Assembly: GCF_003977615.1 (NCBI RefSeq)
Contig: NZ_RYZR01000002.1
Location: 249,214-313,213 of the forward strand
Source: Dyella dinghuensis
GTDB lineage: Bacteria; Pseudomonadota; Gammaproteobacteria; Xanthomonadales; Rhodanobacteraceae
Direction of reading: 5' to 3'
Length of the DNA: 64,000 bases
Shown here: positions 35,708 to 44,592 of the stretch, one piece after another
Position numbering within the stretch: the first letter of the stretch is position 1
Layout of the letters: each line of letters opens with the position of its first letter
Translations under genes and position numbers: made by a program
The notes under the pieces: model-generated
What the model was told of the DNA's origin: nothing
Database searches by the model: none
The model's input: only the letters and a program-made list of their open reading frames with translations

Positions 35708-37183
35708 ATGTGCGGAATCATTGGCATTGTCGGTACCACCGAGGTGGCATCGGCGCTTTATGACGGCCTGACCGTCCTGCAGCATCGCGGGCAGGACGCA
35801 GCCGGCATCGCGACCGTGGACGGGGCGCGATTGAGACTGCACAAGGACAACGGATTGGTGCGCGACGTCTTCACCCAGTCGACGATGAGCCGCCTGGGCG
35901 GCCGCATCGGCATTGGCCACTGCCGTTATCCGACGGCAGGCTCGGAAGGTTCTTCCGAGTCGCAACCGTTTTATGTGAATTCGCCTTACGGCATTGCCTT
36001 CGCGCACAACGGCAATCTGGTGAATACCGAAACATTGCGCCGTGAAATGTTCGAAGACGATCGCCGGCACATCAACACCGACTCGGATTCCGAAGTGCTG
36101 CTCAACGTGCTCGCGCACGAATTGCAGATCCAGGATCGCATGGCGTTGACGCCCGATCACATCTTCAAGGCCGTCGCCGGCGTGCATGCGCGTGCGCGTG
36201 GCGGTTATGCGTGCCTGGCTCTGCTGCTCGGCTACGGACTGCTTGCGTTCCGCGACCCGAATGGCATTCGTCCGCTGGTGATCGGCGAGCGCGTGACGCC
36301 GGAAGGCCGCGAATACGCCGTAACATCCGAATCCGTCGCGCTGGACATCCTCGGCTTCAAGCGTCTGCGCGACGTGGCGCCGGGCGAAGCGGTATTCATC
36401 ACCGATGACGGCCAGTTGCATACGCGCATGTGTGCCGACGGTGCGGTGCATGCGCCGTGCATTTTCGAATACGTCTACCTTGCGCGTCCCGATTCGATGA
36501 TCGAGAACGTGTCGGTTTACAAAGCCCGTTTGCGCATGGGCCAGAAGCTCGCGGAGAAGATTCTGCGCGAGCGCCCCGATCACGGTATCGATGCGGTGAT
36601 TCCGATTCCCGACACCGCGCGCACCGCAGCGAGCGCACTTGCCGAAGAACTCGGCGTGCCGTTCCGCGAAGGCTTCGTCAAGAATCGCTACATCGGCCGC
36701 ACCTTCATCATGCCGGGGCAGGGCGAGCGCGTGAAATCCGTGCGCCGCAAGCTCAATCCGGTCGAGCTGGAATTCCGCAAGAAGAACGTGCTGCTGGTCG
36801 ACGATTCCATCGTGCGCGGCACCACGTCGCGGCAGATCATCCAGATGGCGCGCGACGCTGGCGCGAAGAATGTGTACTTTGCCTCGGCGGCCCCGCCGGT
36901 TCGCTATCCGAACGTGTATGGCATCGACATGCCTGCGGCATCCGAACTGATTGCGGCGGGTCATACCGAGAAAGAAGTCGAAAAGATGCTCGGTGCGGAC
37001 TGGCTGATCTATCAGGATCTGCAGGATCTGATCTGGGCCGTGCAGGACGGCAACGAGAAAATCAAACATTTCGATACATCGTGCTTCTCGGGCGAATACG
37101 TCACCGGTCTCGATCAGCAGTACCTGCAGCAGATCGAAATGCTGCGCTCGGACGATGCCAAGGCCGCTCGCCGCAGTGCGTAA
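35708..37183 (+). CDS. purF: Amidophosphoribosyltransferase
   Basis: The 491-residue enzyme starts MCGIIGIVG, so Cys2 becomes the N-terminal glutaminase nucleophile after Met removal. The PRPP-binding motif [14 protein letters not shown] lies in the C-terminal phosphoribosyltransferase domain. It catalyses the first committed step of purine synthesis, PRPP plus glutamine to phosphoribosylamine. The length matches the E. coli-type enzyme without propeptide. A 9-bp TCTCTCTCC/GGAGAGAGA hairpin at 37190-37213 follows the stop codon. Confidence 0.95.
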   Translation: MCGIIGIVGTTEVASALYDGLTVLQHRGQDAAGIATVDGARLRLHKDNGLVRDVFTQSTMSRLGGRIGIGHCRYPTAGSEGSSESQPFYVNSPYGIAFAHNGNLVNTETLRREMFEDDRRHINTDSDSEVLLNVLAHELQIQDRMALTPDHIFKAVAGVHARARGGYACLALLLGYGLLAFRDPNGIRPLVIGERVTPEGREYAVTSESVALDILGFKRLRDVAPGEAVFITDDGQLHTRMCADGAVHAPCIFEYVYLARPDSMIENVSVYKARLRMGQKLAEKILRERPDHGIDAVIPIPDTARTAASALAEELGVPFREGFVKNRYIGRTFIMPGQGERVKSVRRKLNPVELEFRKKNVLLVDDSIVRGTTSRQIIQMARDAGAKNVYFASAAPPVRYPNVYGIDMPAASELIAAGHTEKEVEKMLGADWLIYQDLQDLIWAVQDGNEKIKHFDTSCFSGEYVTGLDQQYLQQIEMLRSDDAKAARRSA

Positions 37184-37189
37184 TGCGTG

Positions 37190-37213
37190 TCTCTCTCCCA
37201 ACGTGGAGAGAGA
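37190..37213 (+). terminator. Hairpin after purF, possible terminator
   Basis: TCTCTCTCC and GGAGAGAGA pair over nine bases around a CAACGT loop, seven bases after the purF stop. There is no T tract, so it may stabilise the 3' end rather than terminate on its own. It also argues against a start of the next gene at GTG 37187. Confidence 0.4.
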
Positions 37214-37243
37214 GGCCCGCCAAGGGTGTTTGAAGCGCTCGTC

Positions 37244-38053
37244 ATGACGAATCTGCACGCTGCCGCCAAGCGTTGCCTTGACGCTCGCGACCCTGCTGAA
37301 AAATTGCGTCTTACGCATGCAGCGTGGGATGCATTGCAGTCGGGCGCTTTGTCCGCCGATTACGCAGCGCCCGAGCCGGAACCTATTGGCGATCCGGGTC
37401 GCCCCGAGCGCCCGCTACTAGTCCCGCAACGGCAAGTTCCACATCGTGGCCTTGGCACGCCCGAAGGTCGCGCAGCGTTGGTGCATGCGGTGGCGCACAT
37501 CGAATTCAACGCTATCAATCTCGCTTGGGATGCGGTCTATCGGTTCCGCGGCATGCCTGACGAGTACTACCGCGACTGGGCAAGCTGCGCGAATGATGAA
37601 GCGCGTCATTTTGCGATGCTATCCACGCGACTTGCGGAGTTGGGTCACGGCTACGGCGACTTCGACGCCCACAACGGTTTGTGGGAAATGGCAGAGAAGA
37701 CCGCGCACTACGACACGGCGCGCATGGCACTTGTTCCGCGTGTGCTGGAAGCGCGCGGGCTGGATGTTACGCCAGGCATGATCGAACGTCTTCGCGCCGT
37801 CGGTGATGAAGGCACCATCGCAATTCTTGAAGTCATTCTGCGCGAAGAAGTTGCACACGTAGCCGCTGGCACGCGATGGTTCCGCTGGTGCTGCGAGCGT
37901 GATGGGCTGGATCCGCGCGAAACGTTTCTGGATATGCTGCGCGATTACATGGGTCGCAACCTGCGCGGCCCGTTCAATCGGCCCGCTCGTTTGCAAGCGG
38001 GGTTCGATGAAAGCGAGCTCGATCAGCTAACGGCGTTGGCGCTAGCCAGCTAG
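37244..38053 (+). CDS. DUF455 ferritin-like protein
   Basis: The 269-residue all-helical protein has the DUF455 pattern of paired carboxylate-histidine motifs: HIEFNAINLAWDAVYRF, NDEARHF (ExxH) and EEVAHVAAG (ExxH). These are typical ligands for a di-metal centre in a ferritin-like four-helix bundle. It may be an oxidase or hydroxylase; no substrate is known to me. ATG 37244 is chosen because the preceding in-frame GTG lies in the hairpin after purF and adds residues without family character. Confidence 0.85.
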   Translation: MTNLHAAAKRCLDARDPAEKLRLTHAAWDALQSGALSADYAAPEPEPIGDPGRPERPLLVPQRQVPHRGLGTPEGRAALVHAVAHIEFNAINLAWDAVYRFRGMPDEYYRDWASCANDEARHFAMLSTRLAELGHGYGDFDAHNGLWEMAEKTAHYDTARMALVPRVLEARGLDVTPGMIERLRAVGDEGTIAILEVILREEVAHVAAGTRWFRWCCERDGLDPRETFLDMLRDYMGRNLRGPFNRPARLQAGFDESELDQLTALALAS

Positions 38054-38069
38054 GCCTCAATTACCACAC

Positions 38070-38170
38070 CGTCATTCCGGCGAAGGCCGGAATCCAGTGA
38101 CTTCAGTCTTTGGACCGTGTCGCCCTAAACGCGCTGTCTCCACTGGATTCCGGCCTGCGCCGGAATGACG
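38070..38170. repeat. Long inverted-repeat element (REP/dRS3-like)
   Basis: A 30-base arm starting CGTCATTCCGGCG (38070-38099) and its reverse complement (38141-38170) agree at 29 of 30 positions and enclose 41 bases. ATTCCGG...CCGGAAT cores ending in CCAGTG are widespread extragenic repeats in proteobacteria. It separates the DUF455 gene from the convergent methyltransferase gene, and a single arm recurs at 15488. Confidence 0.8.
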
Positions 38171-38179
38171 AGCGGGGCG

Positions 38180-38941
38180 TTACGGCTTGCGGAATTTGTA
38201 AATGAACTTATCCGTCTTGCCCTTGATCGCCGGATTGAAAATCGCCAGCGTGTGGTCATCCGCCGGATTAGCCAGCACATCGCTTTCGCCAACGAACTGA
38301 AAACCCGCAGCGGTGACTTCCGCCTTCACAACTGCGGGGTCGATACGATGCAGATCATTCGTCTTCGACGTACCCGTTCCTGCAGCCGCTGCAGCATCAA
38401 GCACGATATAGACACCACCCGGCTTGAGCGCATTGAAAATGGCCTTGTTGATATGCGCCACGTCCGGCGATCCCATAAAAGGATCGTGCAAGTCGTGATA
38501 GTTCTGCGACGTCCACACCATGTCGACGTTCTTGGGCAACTGCAATGAGGCAATCGGTTGCACAAGAACCGCCACGTTCTGGTAGTCCGGCGTTCCTGCA
38601 AAACTCTTCACGCTTTTCAGAAACTTGGGATTGGCCTTGTCCATCTCCGTCGGTTGCACGGCATAGACCGCGCCTTGCGCGCCGACAATCCTGCTGAAAA
38701 GACGCGTGTAGTACCCATAGCCCGGCATCAGATCGATCACCTTGTCACCGGGTTTGATCCCGCTGAACTGCAGCACCTCCACCGGCTTGCGATTCGCATC
38801 CTGCGCACGGTCTTCCGCCGGCCGATTGGTGAAAGCGATAGCTTTCGCAATAAATGACGGATTGGCCATTTGCGCTTTCACGGGCGCACTTGCGCCTGCC
38901 ACCAACGCGGCGGCTGCGATAAACAAACCATAGAGCTTCAT
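38180..38941 (-). CDS. Exported class I SAM-dependent methyltransferase-like protein
   Basis: The 253-residue protein has a signal peptide (to about residue 23) and then a Rossmann-type methyltransferase core: motif I region VIDLMPGYGYYTRLFSR, an acidic strand end and LKPGGVYIVLD as motif III. It belongs to the predicted-methyltransferase group COG4798. An exported SAM-dependent enzyme is odd, because SAM is cytosolic; the fold may bind another ligand. It is the last gene of the operon that starts at 41174. Confidence 0.83.
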   Translation of the reverse strand: MKLYGLFIAAAALVAGASAPVKAQMANPSFIAKAIAFTNRPAEDRAQDANRKPVEVLQFSGIKPGDKVIDLMPGYGYYTRLFSRIVGAQGAVYAVQPTEMDKANPKFLKSVKSFAGTPDYQNVAVLVQPIASLQLPKNVDMVWTSQNYHDLHDPFMGSPDVAHINKAIFNALKPGGVYIVLDAAAAAGTGTSKTNDLHRIDPAVVKAEVTAAGFQFVGESDVLANPADDHTLAIFNPAIKGKTDKFIYKFRKP

Positions 38942-38979
38942 GCGACGATCTCCAGACTGCCAGTGGGGATGCAGGGGTT

Positions 38980-39576
38980 TCAGAGTGTCTTGCTCGCATC
39001 ATCGGGGATGCGGGTGTCCACGGCAATCCAGTTCACTTCCCAGGTCTTGCCGCCATCAGCGGAATAAGACCACACCGAACGACATGAATTTGGCGTGATG
39101 TCCGACCAGACGTTTTTTACCAGAATCGCACGCCCGTTGTATGTCTCCTGGTCGATGAATTCACCACGTCCATTCTTAAACTCGCCGTACATCGGTACAC
39201 CAAGCGTCCCGTCGGTGCTGCGGGCAAAGTTGAGACTCCATTGGCGCGTCGTCGGGTTGTAGAGACGCAGCGATAGCGCCTCGATATGGCCGCCGGGGCC
39301 ATCGATTTCCAGTACGCCGATGTTGGCGCGGCCACTCCAGATTTTGCGTACGACATGGGTGCCATCGTATTGCACCCAGGTTTTCGATCCCGATAGCGGG
39401 TTCACCAGGCGTGAGATGTGCGTTTTCCACGCGCCGATGTTGAAGTCGAAATCGTGCTGCCCATCAGTCGCTGAAAGTGTGGTAGTTGTCAGCTCGGTGT
39501 AACCCTTGAGCGGCGCGATGCACGCAACCAAAGCAGCGGTAAATATCACGGCCCGCAAACGTTGTGACGCAGTCAT
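38980..39576 (-). CDS. Secreted DUF1579-like protein, copy B
   Basis: A signal peptide (to about residue 25) is followed by a lipocalin-like beta domain starting DGQHDFDFNIGAWKTHI. Shared blocks with the copy at 40599-41174 include HDFDFNIG, VRKIW, LYNP, GRGE and VWSDI, so the two are clear paralogs. DUF1579-type proteins have unknown function, perhaps binding small hydrophobic ligands. It lies 21 bases after the outer-membrane gene and 38 bases before the methyltransferase gene. Confidence 0.75.
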   Translation of the reverse strand: MTASQRLRAVIFTAALVACIAPLKGYTELTTTTLSATDGQHDFDFNIGAWKTHISRLVNPLSGSKTWVQYDGTHVVRKIWSGRANIGVLEIDGPGGHIEALSLRLYNPTTRQWSLNFARSTDGTLGVPMYGEFKNGRGEFIDQETYNGRAILVKNVWSDITPNSCRSVWSYSADGGKTWEVNWIAVDTRIPDDASKTL

Positions 39577-39597
39577 AGACGCCTCCGTTTTGCATGC

Positions 39598-40602
39598 TCA
39601 GTAAACGACGTTGAGTGCGATGGCGGGCGTTACCGTTCCCACGGTGTTGTGTCCGCCGAAAATAACGCGCGTGCCCAGCAACACGCCGATGTTGGGCGTC
39701 CAGTTGTATTCGATGGCGGGTGCAACGCCATACGCTTCGCTGGGTCCGGAATTGAGCGTGACGTTTTGTGCATAGGGAAGACCGTTTATTTCCTGCACAT
39801 CCACGCCGTTGATGCGCGTGTTGCTGTTGTAGCTATAGGTCATATCCAGCGCGAGCACCCAGCGCTGTGTGAAGCTGTATTCGAACGCGAGATCCGCGTA
39901 GAACGAAGTGCCTGGTTTGGCCGTGCCGCGAAATCCGGAATCCGTTCCATAAACACTCGCGCCTTCGACATTGGCCGTACGCGAAAACGATCCGGATAGA
40001 TTGAAACGCGTGCGCAGAATGCGCCCGTTCGGCATCCACAGGTACATTTGCGTATTGAACGCAAGCGTCGTCGTGTACGCACCGCCACCCAGCCCATCGC
40101 TTGTGCGATCACCCAACTGATCGTAACGGCCGGTCGGCAGTGTTTCCTGCAACAGGATCGCCGTCGTCGGCATCCAGCTGCCCGGATGAAATTCCGTCAA
40201 TCGGTACTGCGCCTGCAGCGTGAGATCGCCAAAACCAATGCTGGAGCTGCTGCGGCCATTCGTCATTCGGTTGTATCCGAATACCGGGATGATGCCGACC
40301 GAAAGCCGATTGACCAAGCCGTAAAGAATGTACGTGCGCGATCCAAAGCTATCCGTTCCCGGCGAACGAATGTCGTAGAGATACGGTTCGAACAGGAAGT
40401 GGCCCGGCGGTAGCGTTTCCGCGGAGTTAGCCAGCATCGGGCCGGTCCACCATGCATCGCTCATCGATTGCGTGGTGACGGCAGGTAGCGTGGACGGATC
40501 GGCCGATGATGCTACCGTTTGCGCCATAGCGCGCGAAGACCACGCGCCACAGCACAGAATGCCGAGCGCAAACGACATCCATGCATGTCGTTTCGCCATC
40601 AT
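39598..40602 (-). CDS. Outer-membrane beta-barrel protein (MetA/SphaD-like transporter)
   Basis: The 334-residue protein has a signal peptide ending AMA-QT and then amphipathic strands throughout, ending in the outer-membrane terminal signature IALNVVY with an aromatic last residue. The LPPGHFLFEPYLYD start resembles the phenol-degradation MetA-like transporter family. It should form an outer-membrane pore or ligand channel. ATG 40602 overlaps the upstream stop codon by four bases (ATGA), which shows operon membership. Confidence 0.8.
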   Translation of the reverse strand: MMAKRHAWMSFALGILCCGAWSSRAMAQTVASSADPSTLPAVTTQSMSDAWWTGPMLANSAETLPPGHFLFEPYLYDIRSPGTDSFGSRTYILYGLVNRLSVGIIPVFGYNRMTNGRSSSSIGFGDLTLQAQYRLTEFHPGSWMPTTAILLQETLPTGRYDQLGDRTSDGLGGGAYTTTLAFNTQMYLWMPNGRILRTRFNLSGSFSRTANVEGASVYGTDSGFRGTAKPGTSFYADLAFEYSFTQRWVLALDMTYSYNSNTRINGVDVQEINGLPYAQNVTLNSGPSEAYGVAPAIEYNWTPNIGVLLGTRVIFGGHNTVGTVTPAIALNVVY

Positions 40603-41174
40603 GGGCTGATGCGTGTCAACGAGGCGATGAAATCCGGCTGCCATGTCTTGCCGTTGTCGTCGGAGAACGATTCTTCAAAGTGATGCGAGTTCGGTTGGAT
40701 GTCCGACCACACGTCGCGGATAAGCACGGTTCGGCCGTGCATCGTGTCCTGCGAAATCAACTCGCCGCGCCCATCCTTGAATGCACCGACGGCCGACTTG
40801 TTGATGGCGCCGTTGCTGCTGTCGACCCACGTCTGGCTCCACTGATGCGTCTGCGGGTTATAGAGAAACAGCGTCAGGCCTTCGAAGTGGCTGTCCTTGT
40901 TGCCGGCTTCGATTTCCTCCATCGAGGCCTTGCCGCCCCAGATCTTTCGAACGGTCACCGTGCCGGTCATCTCTCCCCAGGCAGTGGAACCAAGCGGGTC
41001 CTGCAGGGCTTTGATGTGCGTCTGCCAGGTGCCGATATTGAAATCGAAATCGTGGGCACCATCGCGGTACGTGGCGGAAGCGGAGGTAGGGGCGTCGGCG
41101 GCGGGAAGGGCGGTTCCCGCCAGGCCCAAAGCCAGACCGGTGGCGATAAACAGAGCTTTCCTGAACGTCCTCAT
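40599..41174 (-). CDS. Secreted DUF1579-like protein, copy A
   Basis: The 191-residue protein has a signal peptide ending near LPA-AD, then the same lipocalin-like domain as copy B (HDFDFNIGTWQTHI, VRKIWGG, LFLYNPQTHQW, GRGELISQDT, RDVWSDI). It is the first gene of a four-gene operon divergent from the MocR-type regulator. ATG 41174 is chosen because GGAA lies upstream and the signal peptide begins there. The function is unknown. Confidence 0.75.
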   Translation of the reverse strand: MRTFRKALFIATGLALGLAGTALPAADAPTSASATYRDGAHDFDFNIGTWQTHIKALQDPLGSTAWGEMTGTVTVRKIWGGKASMEEIEAGNKDSHFEGLTLFLYNPQTHQWSQTWVDSSNGAINKSAVGAFKDGRGELISQDTMHGRTVLIRDVWSDIQPNSHHFEESFSDDNGKTWQPDFIASLTRISP

Positions 41175-41225
41175 GGCTTTATTTCCAGGCAACGCGAGAT
41201 TGCGTGGCTGAAAAATTAAGCCCGA

Positions 41226-41273
41226 TAGTGGTTCTCGGAAATAACCACTTTGCTATGATCTTATATAACCACT
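41226..41273. promoter_or_regulatory. Repeated operator sites in the mocR divergent promoter
   Basis: The motif ATAACCACT occurs at 41241-41249 and 41265-41273 (24 bases apart), and its inverted form ATAGTGGTT at 41225-41233. Direct plus inverted repeats of this kind are how MocR/PdxR-type regulators bind. A TATGAT -10-like element at 41254-41259 sits between the sites on the plus strand. The sites lie between the two divergent start codons. Confidence 0.65.
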
Positions 41274-41299
41274 CTAGTAACCGATCTAGGCCGTGCGCT

Positions 41300-42781
41300 A
41301 TGAAACGGATCCCCGCCAGTTTCCTGCCGCCTATCGCCCTCGACGCCGCCAGCGGCACGCCGATGTACGACCAGCTTTCGGAGTGGTTCCGGCGCGCCAT
41401 CATCGATGGTCATCTGCGTGCCGGCCAGCGCGTGCCCTCTACGCGAAATCTTGCCCGTGAGCTGAAAATCTCGCGCGTACCGGTGCTTAGCGCCTACGAG
41501 CAACTCTTCGCCGAGGGCTATCTGGAAACCTTCGTGGGTGCGGGTACCTGCGTGGCCCGGGCGATTCCGGGGCAGGCGCTGAAATCGGCTGCGGCGGCTG
41601 GACGCGCGAAGTCCGAGCAAATCGTCGCGCCGAAAGGGCCGCGGCGTATTTCCGAACGTGTGGATACCTTACGCACAGCGCCACAAACCTGGGCCGATAC
41701 GCAGGGAGCTTTCCGCGTGGGCGTGCCAGCGCTCGATCATTTTCCGATAACGACGTGGTCGAAGCTGGTCAATCGCCATTCGCGCAAACCGCCAATGGAG
41801 CAGATGCTCTACGGCACTCCGATGGGGTATCTGCCATTGCGCGAAGCCATCGCGGAATACCTGGGCACCGTGCGCGCCGTGCGCTGCGATGCGGAGCAGA
41901 TTCTGATCACGACCGGATCGCAACAAGGCCTGCAGATTTGCGCCAACGTGCTGCTGGACACGCATGCGCCCGTGTGGATCGAAGATCCCGGTTATCCCGG
42001 TGCGCGGCAGGCCTGCAAAACCATCGGCGCCGAACTCATTCCCGTGCCGGTCGACGAGGAGGGGCTCAACGTCACCGAAGGGATTCGTCTGTGCAGCAAC
42101 GCGCAGGCGGCTTACATCACCCCGTCGCATCAGTTTCCGCTGGGCTGCACCATGAGCGCGGCGCGGCGGCTGCAGTTGCTCAGTTGGGCAGTGCGTGCAG
42201 GGGCATGGATCATCGAAGACGACTACGACAGCGAATACCGCTTCGGCGGCCGTCCTATTGCATCGCTGCAAGGCATGGATACGGACGACCGGGTGATTTA
42301 CGTGGGCACCTTCAGCAAGGTGATGTTTCCCTCGGTGCGCATCGGCTACGTGGTGATACCGAAGGACCTGGTCGCCGCGTTCGGGCGTGTGCGCGATGCG
42401 TTCGATACGTTCTCGTCGATGCTGTATCAGGTCGTGCTGACCGACTTTATTCGCGAAGGACACTTCGCGCGGCATATCAAGCGCATGCGCACGCTGTACG
42501 CCGAGCGCAGGGCGGCATTGCTGGACGCTATCGGCAGACACGCAAGCGGCAAGCTCGAGCCCATCGGCACCGACGCCGGCATGCAGCTCACCGCGTTACT
42601 GGCACCGGGTGTCGACGACGTCGCGATGTCGATGGCGGCGGCCAAGGTCGGTGTTTCCGCGCGGCCGTTGTCCATTTCCTACGCGAATCGGCCGGCGCGC
42701 GGCGGCCTGATCCTCGGCTATTCCAACGTCAACGTGCATGAGATTCGCGAGAGCATGCGCAAGCTGGCGACCTGTCTGTGA
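41300..42781 (+). CDS. MocR/PdxR-type PLP-dependent regulator
   Basis: The 493-residue protein has a GntR-type winged helix (residues 20-90, AGQRVPSTRNLARELKISR) and a fold-type I aminotransferase domain. The PLP lysine is in YVGTFSKVMFPSVRIGY and the cofactor Asp/Tyr in the WIIEDDYDSEYRF segment. Such regulators sense PLP or amino compounds. It is divergent from the secreted operon starting at 41174 and is its likely controller, since the repeated sites lie between them. A bidirectional terminator follows. Confidence 0.9.
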   Translation: MKRIPASFLPPIALDAASGTPMYDQLSEWFRRAIIDGHLRAGQRVPSTRNLARELKISRVPVLSAYEQLFAEGYLETFVGAGTCVARAIPGQALKSAAAAGRAKSEQIVAPKGPRRISERVDTLRTAPQTWADTQGAFRVGVPALDHFPITTWSKLVNRHSRKPPMEQMLYGTPMGYLPLREAIAEYLGTVRAVRCDAEQILITTGSQQGLQICANVLLDTHAPVWIEDPGYPGARQACKTIGAELIPVPVDEEGLNVTEGIRLCSNAQAAYITPSHQFPLGCTMSAARRLQLLSWAVRAGAWIIEDDYDSEYRFGGRPIASLQGMDTDDRVIYVGTFSKVMFPSVRIGYVVIPKDLVAAFGRVRDAFDTFSSMLYQVVLTDFIREGHFARHIKRMRTLYAERRAALLDAIGRHASGKLEPIGTDAGMQLTALLAPGVDDVAMSMAAAKVGVSARPLSISYANRPARGGLILGYSNVNVHEIRESMRKLATCL

Positions 42782-42812
42782 GATAGACGGTCGGCGGCGA
42801 ATTCGGCCATAG

Positions 42813-42840
42813 AAAAAGCCGGCTTTCGGGCCGGCTTTTT
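42813..42840. terminator. Bidirectional terminator after mocR gene
   Basis: AAAAAGCCGGC, a short TTTCGG loop and GCCGGCTTTTT form a symmetric hairpin flanked by A and T runs. It can serve both the regulator gene (plus) and the tRNA gene (minus). Confidence 0.92.
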
Positions 42841-42850
42841 CAGGAAACAT

Positions 42851-42927
42851 TGGTCGGGGAGACATGATTCGAACATGCGACTTCTACGTCCCGAACGTAG
42901 CGCTCTACCAGGCTGAGCTACACCCCG
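42851..42927 (-). tRNA. tRNA-Pro (anticodon CGG)
   Basis: The 77-base gene folds as a full cloverleaf: acceptor CGGGGTG paired with the 3' segment before CCA, D-arm AGCTCAGCCTGGTAGAGC, anticodon stem CTACG/CGTAG with loop TTCGGGA, and T-arm with GTTCGAATC. The anticodon CGG reads the proline codon CCG. The terminal CCA is encoded. It is divergent from hisS. Confidence 0.95.
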
Positions 42928-43086
42928 TGGGAGCTGCGTATCATATCGAGGCCGCGTGACCTTGGCAACATCCGGCGGCGGCTGGAGGGCGTCTTCAGAC
43001 CCGAAAACGGCTGGGAAGTCCGGTCCATCTGCTACCCTATGCGGCTGCCGTAATGTGGCATTTCGACAACGTTAGCAGAGGATTCC

Positions 43087-44460
43087 ATGGCGCTTACCCC
43101 GGCCCGTACCATGCCCGGCGTGCTCGAGCTTTTACCGCTCGACCAGATCGCTTTCCAGCGCATGCTCGACGTGATCCGTCGCAACTACGAGCGCTTTGGT
43201 TTTCTGCCGGTGGAAACGCCGGTGATCGAATACTCGGATGTGCTGCTGACCAAAACCGGCGGCGAGACCGAGCGTCAGGTTTATTTCGTGCAGTCCACCG
43301 GCGCGCTGGAGCAGGGCGAACGGCCCGATCTCGCTTTGCGCTTCGACCTCACCGTGCCACTGGCTCGTTACGTCGCCGAGCACGAACATGATCTAAGTTT
43401 TCCGTTCCGCCGTTATCAGATGCAGCGCGTCTATCGTGGCGAGCGCGCACAACGCGGACGCTTCCGCGAGTTCTATCAGTGCGATATCGATGTCATCGGT
43501 AAGGACAATTTGTCGGTCCGCTATGACGCCGAACTCCCGGCAGTGATCTATAGCGTCTTCCGCGAGCTGAACATCGGCGGGTTCACCATCCAGCTCAACA
43601 ATCGCAAGTTGATGCGCGGCTATTTCGAAAGCCTCGGCGTCACCGATCCTGAGCAGCAGACATTGGTGCTGCGCGAAGTGGACAAGCTGGACAAGCGTGG
43701 CGCCGATTACGTGCGTGAGACGCTTACCGGCGAAGCTTTTGGCCTCAGTGCGGACGCCGCACAGAAGATCCTCGACTTCGTGCAGGTGCGCTCCACGTCG
43801 CTGGCGGATGCTTTGAGCAAGCTCGATGCACTCGGCCCTGGCCCCGAAGCGATGGAACAGGGGCGTAGCGAACTGAAGGAAGTGCTCGAGCTGATCCACG
43901 CCTTCGGTGTGCCGGAAACGCATTACGCGCTGAATCTTTCCATCGCGCGCGGTCTGGACTACTACACGGGCACCGTTTACGAGACCACGCTCAATGATCA
44001 TCCGCAGATCGGTTCGATCTGCTCGGGCGGCCGCTACGAGAATCTCGCCGGTCAGTACACCAAATCGCATCTGCCTGGCGTGGGCATCTCCATCGGTCTG
44101 ACGCGCTTGTACTGGCAGCTGCGCGATGCCGGATTGATCGGCACGGCACGCAGCACTGTCGATGTACTTGTGACGCAGATGGATGCAGCACAATTGCCTG
44201 CGTATCTCGCTGTCGCCAGCGAGTTGCGTGCCGCGGGCATCGCAACGGAAGTGGTGCTGGACGGTGGCAAGCTTGGCAAGCAGTTCAAGTACGCCGATCG
44301 CGCGGGCATCCGTTTTGTGATCGTGCTGGGCGAAGACGAAATCGCCAAGGGCGTGGTGACGGTCAAGGACTTGCGCCGTGAAGATCAGTTCGAAGTGGCA
44401 CGTACCGAATTGATCAAGACCTTGCGCGTTGAGCTCGCTCAGGCCGAGATCAGCAACTGA
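43087..44460 (+). CDS. hisS: Histidine--tRNA ligase
   Basis: The 457-residue class II synthetase has motif 2 in [17 protein letters not shown], the histidine-specific signature [13 protein letters not shown], motif 3 [11 protein letters not shown] and a C-terminal anticodon-binding domain (about 355-450). It charges tRNA-His in the cytoplasm. AGAGGA lies four bases before the ATG. The tRNA-Pro gene and a histidine ammonia-lyase-like gene flank it. Confidence 0.95.
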   Translation: MALTPARTMPGVLELLPLDQIAFQRMLDVIRRNYERFGFLPVETPVIEYSDVLLTKTGGETERQVYFVQSTGALEQGERPDLALRFDLTVPLARYVAEHEHDLSFPFRRYQMQRVYRGERAQRGRFREFYQCDIDVIGKDNLSVRYDAELPAVIYSVFRELNIGGFTIQLNNRKLMRGYFESLGVTDPEQQTLVLREVDKLDKRGADYVRETLTGEAFGLSADAAQKILDFVQVRSTSLADALSKLDALGPGPEAMEQGRSELKEVLELIHAFGVPETHYALNLSIARGLDYYTGTVYETTLNDHPQIGSICSGGRYENLAGQYTKSHLPGVGISIGLTRLYWQLRDAGLIGTARSTVDVLVTQMDAAQLPAYLAVASELRAAGIATEVVLDGGKLGKQFKYADRAGIRFVIVLGEDEIAKGVVTVKDLRREDQFEVARTELIKTLRVELAQAEISN

Positions 44461-44592
44461 AGAAAGTGTGGACGGGTCGTGGCTCACGTCGTGATCCAGC
44501 TGTATCACTCATGATTCGCGGTATGCGCCAGCGGTTTCCCCGCCGCTGACGCATTCAAAAACAAGATCTGCCCGAACGGGCGCGGAGCACGC

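Noticed and set aside
35645-37318. Long open frame (557 codons) on the minus strand
   Set aside because: It is the antisense shadow of purF, whose family motifs are unmistakable on the plus strand.
40581-41219. Plus-strand frame of 212 codons
   Set aside because: It is antisense to the DUF1579-like copy A gene, which has a signal peptide and operon overlap.
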